Source of the DNA: Chloroflexota bacterium
GTDB lineage: Bacteria; Chloroflexota; Anaerolineae; Aggregatilineales; Phototrophicaceae
Assembly (NCBI GenBank): GCA_026706455.1
Contig: JAPOYS010000116.1
Span: 1-33,096, forward strand
Direction: 5' to 3'
DNA: 33,096 nucleotides
The position numbers and the translations under genes are program-made. Under the pieces are notes generated by a model. The model was not told the DNA's origin. It worked only from the letters and a program-made list of their open reading frames with translations, and searched no databases. Numbering within the stretch: the first letter of the stretch is position 1; every line of letters starts with the position of its first letter. This document shows positions 17,298 to 24,832 of this stretch, one piece after another.

Positions 17298-19082
17298 CTA
17301 CATCTGCCCGTGCCACCACTCGTTGACTTCACCGGTAATGCGATCGCCGCCGCCAGCGCGCCACTCCTCGACGAAGGAATCAAAACGATCCAGCGGCTCC
17401 TGCCCGTTGATGATGTTGATGAAGGTCTCGGCTTCCAAACCATCCAGCGACGCGCCCGCCCGTTCCATCGTTCTCGTCGGCACGGTGAGGAAGTGGTTCT
17501 TGATGCCGTCGGCTTCCCAGTGGTCCACAGCGAAGACATTCGCTTCGTCCCACAATACCGAGAGCGGATCGCCGCCGAGAAAGGCTTCCATCAGGGCATC
17601 GCGCTCGTCGGCCGGCGTATTCGCCCAGACATCGCGGCGCTCTTTGATCCAGTTCGTCTCGAAGAAGGGATCGGTGCGGCTGCCGCCGTTGGTTCCAGGC
17701 GGACCCCATATATGCTTCGTGCTGTCGTAGCCGTTGAGGTCGAGCGCCCCGCCCATCGGGTCCAGCTCGCCGTCGTCATTGCGCCAGAAGTAATCCGTGC
17801 CCTCGAAGCCGTGGTAGCGATTCTTGGGATTCTGCAGCAGTTCAGCCCACCAAGCCATCTGCTTCAGGACCAGGTCGACATGCTCGAAGCCCTTGCGGAA
17901 GACGTAGACCGTATCCGGCACTGGATTGCTCCAGGCTTTCTTCTTAATGCCCGTCGGCCCCGTCGGGATATCGCCGAAAGCCCAGCGCGCTTCGGGATCG
18001 TTCGCCACGCTGTCGGGACAGCCGTATACCGCGCCAAAGGCGGGCGAGTACATGATGCCAGCCAGATTGCCGCCGATATGCGTACCGGCATTTTGCCAAG
18101 GCGCGAAGGTGAAGAAATCTTGCGCCAGCAGCCCTTCGCTATACCATTGCCGCAAGATGCCGAGCGCTTCCTTGATCTCGGGCCGAATGCTGTCGTACTG
18201 CAAGTCGCCGTTCTCATCGGGCGTCCAGAATGTGGGCATCACGCCCCAAGCGCCGAAGATTGGATCGAGCGAGCAGTACCAGGTGTTGACCTGCCGGTTG
18301 GCGGCGATGCCGAGCGTGGCGCCGGCGCCGCCCTGGCCCATATCCGCTTCGACGAAGGCCGTCGCCACCGCGTGCAGCTCGTCAATCGTAGTCGGCGCGT
18401 CCATGCCAACAGCGTCAAGCCAATCCTGCCGGATCCACAAGACCTTGTCGTTCTGCGCCGCCTGCTCGATATAGGGCACGCCCATCTTGCGCCCGTTGAC
18501 CTCCGCCAGGCGCCAGGCGATGCCATCGCTGAAACTCATCGCATCTTTCAGCCATACCGGATGCGCGACTTCTTCCCACACGTCGGTAATGTCTTCCAGC
18601 AGGTCATTCTCCAATAACTCGGAATAGACCTGCAGCGGCACCGTCTCCATGAAATCGGGCAATTCGTCGCTCGCGATCGCGAGGTTGTATTTCTGCAATA
18701 CCTCGCCCTCGTTGTCGGTCCAGGTGAATGCCAGCTTCCAGTTGATGCCGGTGACGGCGGCGTTCAGTCGGGTGAAAGGCGAGTTTTCGATATCGTCGCC
18801 ATCGGCAAATTCCCAGGGTCCGCGCCGGCTGCCCGTGATCGTCACGGGCGGATCGACCGGCATGCCATCCGGAATCGGCGGCAGCGTCGTCGCCCAGCCG
18901 CGCGCATTGTTCGGGCTTCCAGGATGCAGCTCGGCCGGGATAGCGCCCATGCCTTGCGCAAAAACTGGCGGCAAGCCATGGCGCATCATCATGGCGGCCG
19001 CCAAACTCGCGCCGCCCAGTCGCAAGAAGTCCCTGCGCGAGGGCTTCAAGTCCGATGTGTCGTAAGGGAATCTCTTAGTCAT
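17298..19082 (-). CDS. Extracellular solute-binding protein, LplA/YtcQ type, Tat-exported
   Basis: This is the large (594 residues) binding component of a CUT1 importer; LplA-type proteins are longer than MalE-type and bind complex oligosaccharides. The N-terminus has a twin-arginine motif (SRRDFLRLGG, Arg16-Arg17), a hydrophobic run and VFAQG, so export is folded via Tat with cleavage near residue 42. There is no lipobox cysteine. Mature segments such as NWKLAFTWTDNEGEVLQKYNLAI and LPDFMETVPLQVY match family 1 binding proteins. GAGGAG sits 5 bases before the ATG. It is the first structural gene after gntR (67 bases apart) and is followed by the G/C-rich element, then lplB, lplC and the GH42-like gene. 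The ligand is unknown but is probably the GH42-like substrate. Confidence 0.93.
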   Translation of the reverse strand: MTKRFPYDTSDLKPSRRDFLRLGGASLAAAMMMRHGLPPVFAQGMGAIPAELHPGSPNNARGWATTLPPIPDGMPVDPPVTITGSRRGPWEFADGDDIENSPFTRLNAAVTGINWKLAFTWTDNEGEVLQKYNLAIASDELPDFMETVPLQVYSELLENDLLEDITDVWEEVAHPVWLKDAMSFSDGIAWRLAEVNGRKMGVPYIEQAAQNDKVLWIRQDWLDAVGMDAPTTIDELHAVATAFVEADMGQGGAGATLGIAANRQVNTWYCSLDPIFGAWGVMPTFWTPDENGDLQYDSIRPEIKEALGILRQWYSEGLLAQDFFTFAPWQNAGTHIGGNLAGIMYSPAFGAVYGCPDSVANDPEARWAFGDIPTGPTGIKKKAWSNPVPDTVYVFRKGFEHVDLVLKQMAWWAELLQNPKNRYHGFEGTDYFWRNDDGELDPMGGALDLNGYDSTKHIWGPPGTNGGSRTDPFFETNWIKERRDVWANTPADERDALMEAFLGGDPLSVLWDEANVFAVDHWEADGIKNHFLTVPTRTMERAGASLDGLEAETFINIINGQEPLDRFDSFVEEWRAGGGDRITGEVNEWWHGQM

Positions 19083-19149
19083 GATCTCTCCTCAACAGAA
19101 CCAGTTGACCAAAGCGCTCACAGGATGTTTCGCGGCAATAGGCGCCTCC

Positions 19150-19902
19150 TTAGTCTCGTCCGGACATCTGGCTGAATGAATCGCCATCGGTCTCGGCAGT
19201 CAACGATATCACAGTCTGCCAGACCTCGCTGCTGAACTGGATATGGTCGCGCATCAGGACAGCGGCGCCATCGGCATCGCCACGGGCAATGGCGTCGAAG
19301 ATCGCCTGATGCGTACCGCCGCCTTCAGCCTGCGCCGGCAAGCTAGCCGAGTGGGTCTCCTGCAATACTTCCTCCAGCATGTCGATCAGATTGCTGACAA
19401 ATTGGCTGATGATCGCGTTGTGACTCGCCTCGCCGATAAGTCGGTGAAAATTGAAGTCCGCCTTCAAATAAGCCGTCACGCGGTCCATGTTGGCATGCAT
19501 GGTCTTCAGTTCCGCTTCGATACCGTTGATGTCATCCGGCGACGCGCGCCCAGCCGCCGCTCGCGCCGCTTCCGCCTCGATCATCTTGCGCGCGTCAAGC
19601 AGTTCAATCATGGCGCCGCCCCAGGTTGCCAAGCTCAAACCCAGAATCCGCCCGAAGCTGGCGCCTGTGTTTGTCGTCAGGAAGGTGCCCTCGCCCACAC
19701 GCGACTCCACCAGCCCCACCGCTTCCAGCACTTTGAGCGCCTCGCGCACGCTATAGCGCCCCACGCCCAGCGCATCGGCCAGCGCGCGCTCCGATGGCAA
19801 GCGCTCGCCGAGGCGGACGACGCCCGACAAGATATAGTTTTTCAACTGCTCTAGTGTTTGGTCTTTTACGCTAGTTTTCTCTATTGTGGTGAGGCCCGAC
19901 AT
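19150..19902 (-). CDS. GntR-family transcriptional regulator, FadR/FCD subgroup
   Basis: This is a 250-residue DNA-binding repressor-type protein. The N-terminal winged helix-turn-helix covers about 10-80, with the hallmark LPSERALADALGVGRYSVREALKVLEAVGLV and the wing VGEGTFL. The C-terminal all-helical FCD domain carries the usual Asp/His metal or ligand residues (DFNFHRLIGEASHN; GGGTHQAIFDAIARGD; MRDHI). The frame opens at a TTG at 19971, but a near-consensus promoter has its -10 exactly there, so ATG 19902 is the real start. A TGGT-N3-ACCA site at the transcription start suggests autoregulation. It heads the binding protein - lplB - lplC - GH42 run and probably controls it in response to a sugar acid or other small acid. 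Confidence 0.93.
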   Translation of the reverse strand: MSGLTTIEKTSVKDQTLEQLKNYILSGVVRLGERLPSERALADALGVGRYSVREALKVLEAVGLVESRVGEGTFLTTNTGASFGRILGLSLATWGGAMIELLDARKMIEAEAARAAAGRASPDDINGIEAELKTMHANMDRVTAYLKADFNFHRLIGEASHNAIISQFVSNLIDMLEEVLQETHSASLPAQAEGGGTHQAIFDAIARGDADGAAVLMRDHIQFSSEVWQTVISLTAETDGDSFSQMSGRD

Positions 19903-19959
19903 GCTCGGCGATTGGCTTTTCACCGCAGTCCTCGTTTCCACTTGGCGCGGATTGGTCAG

Positions 19960-19970
19960 TGGTGTTACCA
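19960..19970. promoter_or_regulatory. FadR-type operator TGGT-GTT-ACCA
   Basis: The perfect 4+3+4 palindrome TGGTGTTACCA is the standard core for FadR/LldR/PdhR-type GntR regulators. It directly abuts the -10 element and covers the predicted transcription start of gntR. A further half-site (ATTGGT, 19951-19956) lies just downstream in the transcript. Occupancy would block transcription, fitting autorepression. Confidence 0.75.
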
Positions 19971-19999
19971 ATTGTAGGCGATGGCGCTTGGATTGTCAA
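19971..19999 (-). promoter_or_regulatory. Sigma70-type promoter of the gntR/importer operon
   Basis: On the minus strand a perfect -35 TTGACA (19999-19994) is followed by exactly 17 bases and the -10 TACAAT (19976-19971). The start of transcription is expected near 19964, about 60 bases before the gntR ATG. Confidence 0.8.
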
Positions 20000-20053
20000 A
20001 TTATCGCCTTTGGGGGGAGTGGCGAATATCGTGGCTACACACTGAGAAGATGA

Positions 20054-20124
20054 TGTAAGGGCGACCTAGTAGGTCGCCCGAATTTCTTTGTGTAGCGCGG
20101 GCGGCATGATATGCCGCCCCTACA
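20054..20124. repeat. Paired-hairpin dispersed repeat, copy C (best preserved)
   Basis: This copy has two perfect hairpins: GGGCGACCT-AGT-AGGTCGCCC (20059-20079) and GGGCGGCAT-GAT-ATGCCGCCC (20099-20119). The ends are TGTAAGGGC and GCCCCTACA. It lies in the 444-base gap between the divergent gntR and SDR genes. Beyond this repeat, the gntR promoter and a small palindrome at 20292, I see nothing else in that gap. Confidence 0.85.
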
Positions 20125-20291
20125 TTGTTGTTGCTCTCGAATAGGTCATGTCCACCGAATTATCCACGTCCCCCTTTGGCCGCGTATCAGGCGGACGAGG
20201 TAGGAACGCCGCGCGAACTGCCATTGTCAAACGTATGTGAATTGCCTACGATTGACGGGTGAGAGTTCGGTGGGGTTCAAGTTTGCGCCGT

Positions 20292-20301
20292 AAAACGTTT
20301 T
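20292..20301. promoter_or_regulatory. Possible LacI-type operator core upstream of the SDR gene
   Basis: AAAACGTTTT is a perfect 10-base palindrome with the central CG typical of LacI/CcpA-family operators, 45 bases before the SDR start. No matching promoter is clear and no LacI regulator is in the window, so this is tentative. Confidence 0.3.
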
Positions 20302-20346
20302 GCTAGCGTATTAAGTTCAACGGCAATCTTGAGGACGAAAACTATT

Positions 20347-21306
20347 ATGCCGAAAACACTGAGCTGCGATCCGCGACTCTTGAAGAAGGACCTTAGCGGG
20401 CTTGTCTACATCGTCACCGGGGCCAACTCGGGCGCGGGCTTGGCAACGAGCGAGCAATTGCTTCGGCAGGGCGCGCATGTCGTGGGCGCTTGCCGGCGTG
20501 TGAATGCGGGCAAAGAAGCCTTTGCTGGCTTGGGGCGCCTGCCCGGTTCGGCGGAGATCATGAAGCTGGATTTGGCCAGCCTAGATTCGGTACGGCTGTT
20601 CGCGGAAGAATTCCTTGACCGGCACAAGCGATTGGACGCGCTCGTCAATAACGCGGGTTTGGTCACTTCGGAGGGGCGCTCCGAAGACGGCTTCGAGATT
20701 CAATTCGCTACCAACCACCTGGGTCACTTTCTGCTCACCGAATTGCTGCTTGATATTTTGCAGGCGAGCGCGCCGTCGCGCATCGTCTGCTTGTCCAGCG
20801 TCGTTCACGCCGGGCGCGGCAACCAGCCCGTCAAAATAGACTTTGACGACTTGCATTTTGACAGAAAGCCATACAGCGCCATGGCGGCTTATGCGCAATC
20901 GAAGCTGGCGAACTTGCTGCACGCCAAGGAGCTGGCTCGCCGGCTGGAAGGCAGCGATGTCACCGCCTACTCGGTTCATCCCGGCTGGATACGTTCAAAT
21001 TTCGGCGCCGGCATTATGCCAGGCTGGCTGCGCGGGGCCATGAATCTTGCGCTGAGACCCTTCAGCGGCATGCTGGGCATTATGTCTCCCTATGATGGCG
21101 CGCAGACTACCCTGCACTGCCTGCTGGACGAGGACGCGCCCACACACAACGGCGCTTACTTCAGCCAAAACAGCATCCTCTACCCCGATCGGCAGCACCG
21201 ACCCGGCGGCTGGCCCATGCGCTCCCCCAATCCACAGGCGCACGATCCGGAGATCGCCAGCAGACTCTACGATCTCAGCCTGGATTTGGTTGGTTTGGGC
21301 AGCTGA
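20347..21306 (+). CDS. Short-chain dehydrogenase/reductase (retinol dehydrogenase/WWOX-like group)
   Basis: This cytoplasmic NAD(P)-dependent oxidoreductase has 319 residues, longer than classical SDRs (about 250), as in the retinol dehydrogenase/protochlorophyllide reductase-like branch. Motifs: cofactor TGANSGAGLA at 24-33, Asp/Leu DLASLDSV, NNAG at 101-104, Ser150-Ser151 before VVHAGRG, and the catalytic YAQSK (Tyr182, Lys186) followed by VHPGWIRSNFGAG. The extra C-terminal part includes YDGAQTTLHCLLDED, typical of this branch. GAGGA is 11 bases before ATG 20347; the frame is open from TTG 20329. The substrate is unknown. It stands alone and is convergent with the second importer. Confidence 0.9.
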   Translation: MPKTLSCDPRLLKKDLSGLVYIVTGANSGAGLATSEQLLRQGAHVVGACRRVNAGKEAFAGLGRLPGSAEIMKLDLASLDSVRLFAEEFLDRHKRLDALVNNAGLVTSEGRSEDGFEIQFATNHLGHFLLTELLLDILQASAPSRIVCLSSVVHAGRGNQPVKIDFDDLHFDRKPYSAMAAYAQSKLANLLHAKELARRLEGSDVTAYSVHPGWIRSNFGAGIMPGWLRGAMNLALRPFSGMLGIMSPYDGAQTTLHCLLDEDAPTHNGAYFSQNSILYPDRQHRPGGWPMRSPNPQAHDPEIASRLYDLSLDLVGLGS

Positions 21307-21369
21307 TGGACTGCATTTCCGACACGATGCCTTAAAGAGTTGCAGGCTCTTGAAAGCGCGCCGCGCATA

Positions 21370-22200
21370 TCATTTGGACGAGCCAGCCGTCAAGCCGCTG
21401 ACCAGGAAGCGCTCAAGGAAAAGATAAGCCAGCACGATGGGCAGCATCGCGATGAGCGAGCCAGCCATGATTTCGTTCCACTCGGTCAGGTACTCGCCTT
21501 TCAGCGATGCCACGCCGACATTAACCGTCCAAGCGTTCTGGTTCGCCACCAGAAAGGTCCTGGCGAAGACGAAATCATTCCATGACAGGACAAAGCCATA
21601 GAGCGTGGTCGCCGCCAAGCCCGGCGCCGATAGCGGCAAAACGACGCGCAGCAGCGCGCTCAATGGCGTGCAGCCGTCAATCATGGCTGCGTCTTCCAGC
21701 TCCAAGGGGATGGTGTCGAAGTAGCCTTTCAGCATCCACACGGCAAATGGCGTGATGAAGGTCGCATGGGCGAGGACAAGCGACTTCAAGTCGCCAATGA
21801 GCTGAAACTGGCGGAAGCTGACGAAGAGCGGGATGATGATCAAGGTGCTGGGCAGCATGCGGCTCATGAGGAAGAAGAGGCCGACCGCCTGCGAGCCGCG
21901 CGCCCGTATCCGCGAGATGCTATAGCCGGCCAAGATGCTGACGAACATGGACAGCGCCGTCGAGGTCAGCGCGACCACCGCCGAATTTCTCAGCCAGACG
22001 CCGATAGGCCGCTCGGTGAAGATGGCCTCGTAAGCAGCGAAGGTCGGCTCAGGTTGCAGGAAAACAGGCGGGAAGCGGCGCAGTTGCGTCGCTGGCGCCA
22101 GCGATGTGTTGAACATCCAATAGAGCGGGAAGACCAATACGACAATGACGGCGATTACCGCCGCATAAAGTATGACCGTCTCCCATCTGCCGCGCGCCAT
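21370..22200 (-). CDS. CUT1 ABC transporter permease, MalG type (importer 2)
   Basis: This inner-membrane permease subunit has about 276 residues and six TM segments, normal for MalG-type proteins. ATG 22200 (MARGRWETVILY) is used: the longer frame to 22311 would overlap the MalF-type gene by 95 bases and read non-conserved sequence. The first TM ends FPLYWMFNTSLAP; ASYSISR-like GYSISRIRARG follows; the EAA loop is LELEDAAMIDGCTPLSALLRVVLPLSAPG; and the tail is YLFLERFLVSGLTAGSSK. It is the last gene of the three-gene importer, 16 bases after the MalF-type stop. No ATPase is present, so a shared one must serve it. Confidence 0.93.
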   Translation of the reverse strand: MARGRWETVILYAAVIAVIVVLVFPLYWMFNTSLAPATQLRRFPPVFLQPEPTFAAYEAIFTERPIGVWLRNSAVVALTSTALSMFVSILAGYSISRIRARGSQAVGLFFLMSRMLPSTLIIIPLFVSFRQFQLIGDLKSLVLAHATFITPFAVWMLKGYFDTIPLELEDAAMIDGCTPLSALLRVVLPLSAPGLAATTLYGFVLSWNDFVFARTFLVANQNAWTVNVGVASLKGEYLTEWNEIMAGSLIAMLPIVLAYLFLERFLVSGLTAGSSK

Positions 22201-22216
22201 CGAATCTACGCTTTCA

Positions 22217-23122
22217 TCAGTATAAGGGCTCGTCGCTGCGGCGAACCATGATCCAGCTGGCGATAACGCTGATGACCAGGGTGACAACGCCGATTGCCGC
22301 CGCAAAGCCAAAGTCGTGGAACTTAAAGGCCTCCTGATAGGTCATGATGGCCAGGGTCTGCGTCGTCCGCTGCGGTCCCCCGCCGGTCAAAATGTAGATG
22401 ATGGGAAAATCGCGAAATACCCAGAGCATAATGAGGATGAGGGCAATGCCGCGGACCGAGCGCAAACCCGGCAAGGTGACGAAGCGGAAGCGATGCCAGG
22501 CGTTGGCGCCATCGACCTTGGCCGCGTCATAAAGCTCCAAGGGAATGGATTGCAAGCCCGCCAGCATGATTACCGAAATAAAGGGGTAGCCCTTCCATAC
22601 CATCACCACCACGATGACGAAAAAAGCGGCGCCCGGCGTCGAGAGCCAGGGGATCATCTCGCTGCTCAAACCAAGGCGCACCAGGGCCCAATTGATTAAG
22701 CCAAAGGAGCTGTCAAAGAGCCACCACCAGATGATGGTCGCCATGACCGACGGCACAGCCCAGGGCACAGCCACCAGGATGCGCGCCAGCTTGCGGCCTC
22801 TGAATCGCTGATTCACCAGGATGGCCGTCGCCAGCCCAATGACGTACGACAAGGCGGTCACCGCCGCAACCAGCGAGATTGTCACCCAAATCGCCTGATA
22901 GAACTCCGCCGATGAGAAGAGCTCCTCATAATTCGCCAAGGTCCAGGGCGCGCGCGACCGCCCTAATTTAGCGATCTTGATCTTTTGAAAGCTGAGATCA
23001 ATGGCTGAGATGATGGGATAGACGATGATGGCGGCGGTCAATAGCACGGCGGGCAGCAGCAGCAGATAGGCGAAAATATGACGATTGCCCGGGTTCCACA
23101 AGCTCCAGCGCGGCGAAGCCAT
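22217..23122 (-). CDS. CUT1 ABC transporter permease, MalF/UgpA type (importer 2)
   Basis: This 301-residue partner permease has six TM segments. It has the typical opening RHIFAYLLLLPAVLLTAAIIVYPI, the NYEELFSSAEFYQAI segment, and the EAA loop LELYDAAKVDGANAWHRFRFVTLPGLR. It then shows the signature IIYILTGGGPQRTTQTLAIMTYQEAF, which marks the sugar/glycerol-phosphate group. A GGTGA lies about 4 bases before the ATG. Between this gene and the upstream binding-protein stop is a 107-base gap with hairpin repeat copy D. The substrate is unknown and depends on the binding protein. Confidence 0.94.
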   Translation of the reverse strand: MASPRWSLWNPGNRHIFAYLLLLPAVLLTAAIIVYPIISAIDLSFQKIKIAKLGRSRAPWTLANYEELFSSAEFYQAIWVTISLVAAVTALSYVIGLATAILVNQRFRGRKLARILVAVPWAVPSVMATIIWWWLFDSSFGLINWALVRLGLSSEMIPWLSTPGAAFFVIVVVMVWKGYPFISVIMLAGLQSIPLELYDAAKVDGANAWHRFRFVTLPGLRSVRGIALILIMLWVFRDFPIIYILTGGGPQRTTQTLAIMTYQEAFKFHDFGFAAAIGVVTLVISVIASWIMVRRSDEPLY

Positions 23123-23142
23123 CTTTCACCATAAGGGGTCTA

Positions 23143-23213
23143 TGCAGGGACGACTTGACAAGTCGACCCAAAACAGCAGCGGAAGGAAGGGCGACCTGAT
23201 AGGCCGCCCCTAC
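23143..23213. repeat. Paired-hairpin dispersed repeat, copy D
   Basis: Hairpin one is GGGACGACTT-GAC-AAGTCGACCC with one mismatch pair; hairpin two is GGGCGACCT-GAT-AGGCCGCCC with one mismatch. The ends are TGCAGGG and GCCCCTACG. It occupies the gap between the binding-protein and MalF-type genes of importer 2, so it would be transcribed inside that operon. Confidence 0.75.
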
Positions 23214-23229
23214 GAGTCAGTCGGGCAGA

Positions 23230-24507
23230 TTACATGTCTTGCTGCAACTCGACCGCCAGATTGTGCAGGTTGGCGACCACTTCGGCGGGCTCAACATCAT
23301 CCGCGATCATGCGCTGCGCTTCGTTGCGGACAATCTTGGAGAATTCGTTATAGACAATCTGCAAGCCGGTTGGGCTGCGGTCAATGCCGTTTTCCGAGGC
23401 GGTGGTCTGCGACGCGACCAAAATATCCACGTGCGGAACCGCCTCATAAATGGCGTCGGTCAACGTGCCCGGGCGCGGCGCGGGGTTGCCGACGTACACA
23501 CCGAATTGTTCTTGCCATTCCTGGGATGTGATTATCTCAATGAAATCCCAAACCAGCGCCTTTCGCTCATCGCTGATCTCGCTCGCCATGCCGATGACGT
23601 TGCTGCCGCCGCCTACTGGCACCGCAAATGGCACCGGCACAATGCGAAGATGCTGCTGCACTTCCGGCTCGGCGCGGCGTACAAAGTTGTAGACCCATGA
23701 ACCTTCCATGCGGGTCGCCAGTTTGCCTTCCATCATCAGCTGGTGGCAATCGCCAGACGACAGGTCGAGCGGGCTTAAGCCTTCATCAAAGACCGTCTTC
23801 CAGCGAGAAAAGCCCTCCGCCATCGCAGGCGTATCGATGGTGACTTCGCCTTCCGCGCTGGTCCAGTAGGCGCCGGCGCCGACGACATAGCTCAGCAACT
23901 GAGAGGCATATTGGCTGCCTTCGTTGGTATGGTGGCAGATGCCCCATTGATCGACGATGCCATCGCCATCCGTATCTTGGGTGGCGGCGCGCAGGACTGC
24001 AATCATTTCCTCCCAATTGGTTGGCGCTTCCATTCCAACCGAATCAAGTATCGCGTCATTCACAACCATGACGAAACCGAAATAGAGCAGCATGATGCAG
24101 CTCATCTCGCCTTCCCACATACACTTGACCTGCCCAGCCCAGCCTTCAAGGTCGAGATCGGAATTCTCAACCCAGGGCGCCAGGTCTTCCATCCAGCCGG
24201 CGTCAGCGAATTGCTGGAACTCAAAGGCGGCAAGGTGGACGATGTCCGGAGGCGTGCCGCCGGCGAAAAGCGTCAAGAATGTATCGGCGTATTCCGGGCG
24301 GGCGACTTTCGTGAATTCAATCGTGACGCCTTCATGGGCGCTCTCAAACTCTTCGATGGCGGTGCGCCACCAATCCCCAACCCCCGGTTCATCCACCTGC
24401 CAAGAGATAAACGTGAGCGTGGTATCCTGCGCCTGCACGCCTGCCGCCGCCACAACCAGCAGCAGCAGAACAACCGCCATACAACGTATTGCTCGCTTAT
24501 ACAACAT
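23230..24507 (-). CDS. Extracellular sugar-binding protein, MalE type (importer 2)
   Basis: This 425-residue binding protein of a CUT1 importer has a Sec signal peptide: positive MLYKRAIR, a hydrophobic core, and cleavage at GVQA-QD. There is no lipobox; the only nearby Cys (position 9) is before the core. Family 1 features are LTFISWQVDEPG near the mature start, FESAHEGVTIEF, GGTPPDIVHLAAFEFQQFADAGWMEDL and, later, GSWVYNFVRR. GGAGG sits 7 bases before the ATG. It is first in the binding protein - MalF - MalG order and followed by hairpin copy D. The ligand cannot be told from sequence. Upstream, a small palindrome CCATAATATGG (24625-24635) is a weak operator candidate; no clear -35 box is seen. 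Confidence 0.94.
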   Translation of the reverse strand: MLYKRAIRCMAVVLLLLVVAAAGVQAQDTTLTFISWQVDEPGVGDWWRTAIEEFESAHEGVTIEFTKVARPEYADTFLTLFAGGTPPDIVHLAAFEFQQFADAGWMEDLAPWVENSDLDLEGWAGQVKCMWEGEMSCIMLLYFGFVMVVNDAILDSVGMEAPTNWEEMIAVLRAATQDTDGDGIVDQWGICHHTNEGSQYASQLLSYVVGAGAYWTSAEGEVTIDTPAMAEGFSRWKTVFDEGLSPLDLSSGDCHQLMMEGKLATRMEGSWVYNFVRRAEPEVQQHLRIVPVPFAVPVGGGSNVIGMASEISDERKALVWDFIEIITSQEWQEQFGVYVGNPAPRPGTLTDAIYEAVPHVDILVASQTTASENGIDRSPTGLQIVYNEFSKIVRNEAQRMIADDVEPAEVVANLHNLAVELQQDM

Positions 24508-24686
24508 GATAAATCCTCCATGACTTTTCTATGTCGGCCAAGCTCGCCAACCGTATCGCCGTCCAGCGGCGCCGCGTCACGCAGCAACGGCAAGACAGGC
24601 CTGGTCGGCGGCGACAGTAGTGTACCATAATATGGGGGCAGCCTAAAATCCGGGCATCGACGGCGCGCCGCCATCAGCCTATGGCG

Positions 24687-24730
24687 GAAAAAGCGCGAGC
24701 GTCCGAATTACACCCCTAACCCGGACGCTC
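24687..24730 (-). terminator. Probable Rho-independent terminator of the importer 3 operon
   Basis: Read on the minus strand, GAGCGTCCG pairs with CGGACGCTC (24730-24722 with 24705-24697, 16-base loop), and the stem is followed by GCGC and five T residues. It lies about 100 bases after the hydrolase stop. Confidence 0.5.
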
Positions 24731-24776
24731 CTGGCAGTCGACGCGGCAAGCCCGCGCATGAAACTGCCCAAAGTAT

Positions 24777-24819
24777 ACTTCAGCCTGCAACACGGGCACA
24801 AGCGATTTTAGGCTGAAGT
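24777..24819 (-). terminator. Hairpin just after the hydrolase stop
   Basis: A perfect 10-base inverted repeat, ACTTCAGCCT and AGGCTGAAGT, with a 23-base loop begins 13 bases after the hydrolase stop codon. There is no T tract, so it may protect the transcript end or act together with the following hairpin. Confidence 0.4.
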
Positions 24820-24832
24820 TTGCGCCTGAGAC

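Larger units (their letters stand above)
24508..24832. other. 325-base intergenic region between importer 2 and the alpha/beta hydrolase
   Basis: This region holds no gene that I can support. It contains the ribosome site of the importer 2 binding protein, the palindrome CCATAATATGG at 24625-24635, and two long inverted repeats (24697-24730 and 24777-24819) that probably end transcription from the hydrolase operon. AGCCTAAAATC occurs twice (about 24641 and, inverted in sense, in the second hairpin), hinting at a local duplication. Confidence 0.6.

Noticed and set aside
17112..18617. 501-codon plus-strand open frame opposite the LplA-type gene
   Set aside because: Antisense shadow starting inside the C-rich repeat; no domain, ribosome site or promoter supports it.
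19903..19971. N-terminal extension of the GntR regulator to TTG 19971
   Set aside because: The TTG falls inside the -10 element and operator, upstream of the predicted transcription start.
10664..23213. Repeated hairpins considered as a CRISPR array
   Set aside because: The copies are kilobases apart, self-complementary and not regularly spaced; no cas genes are present.
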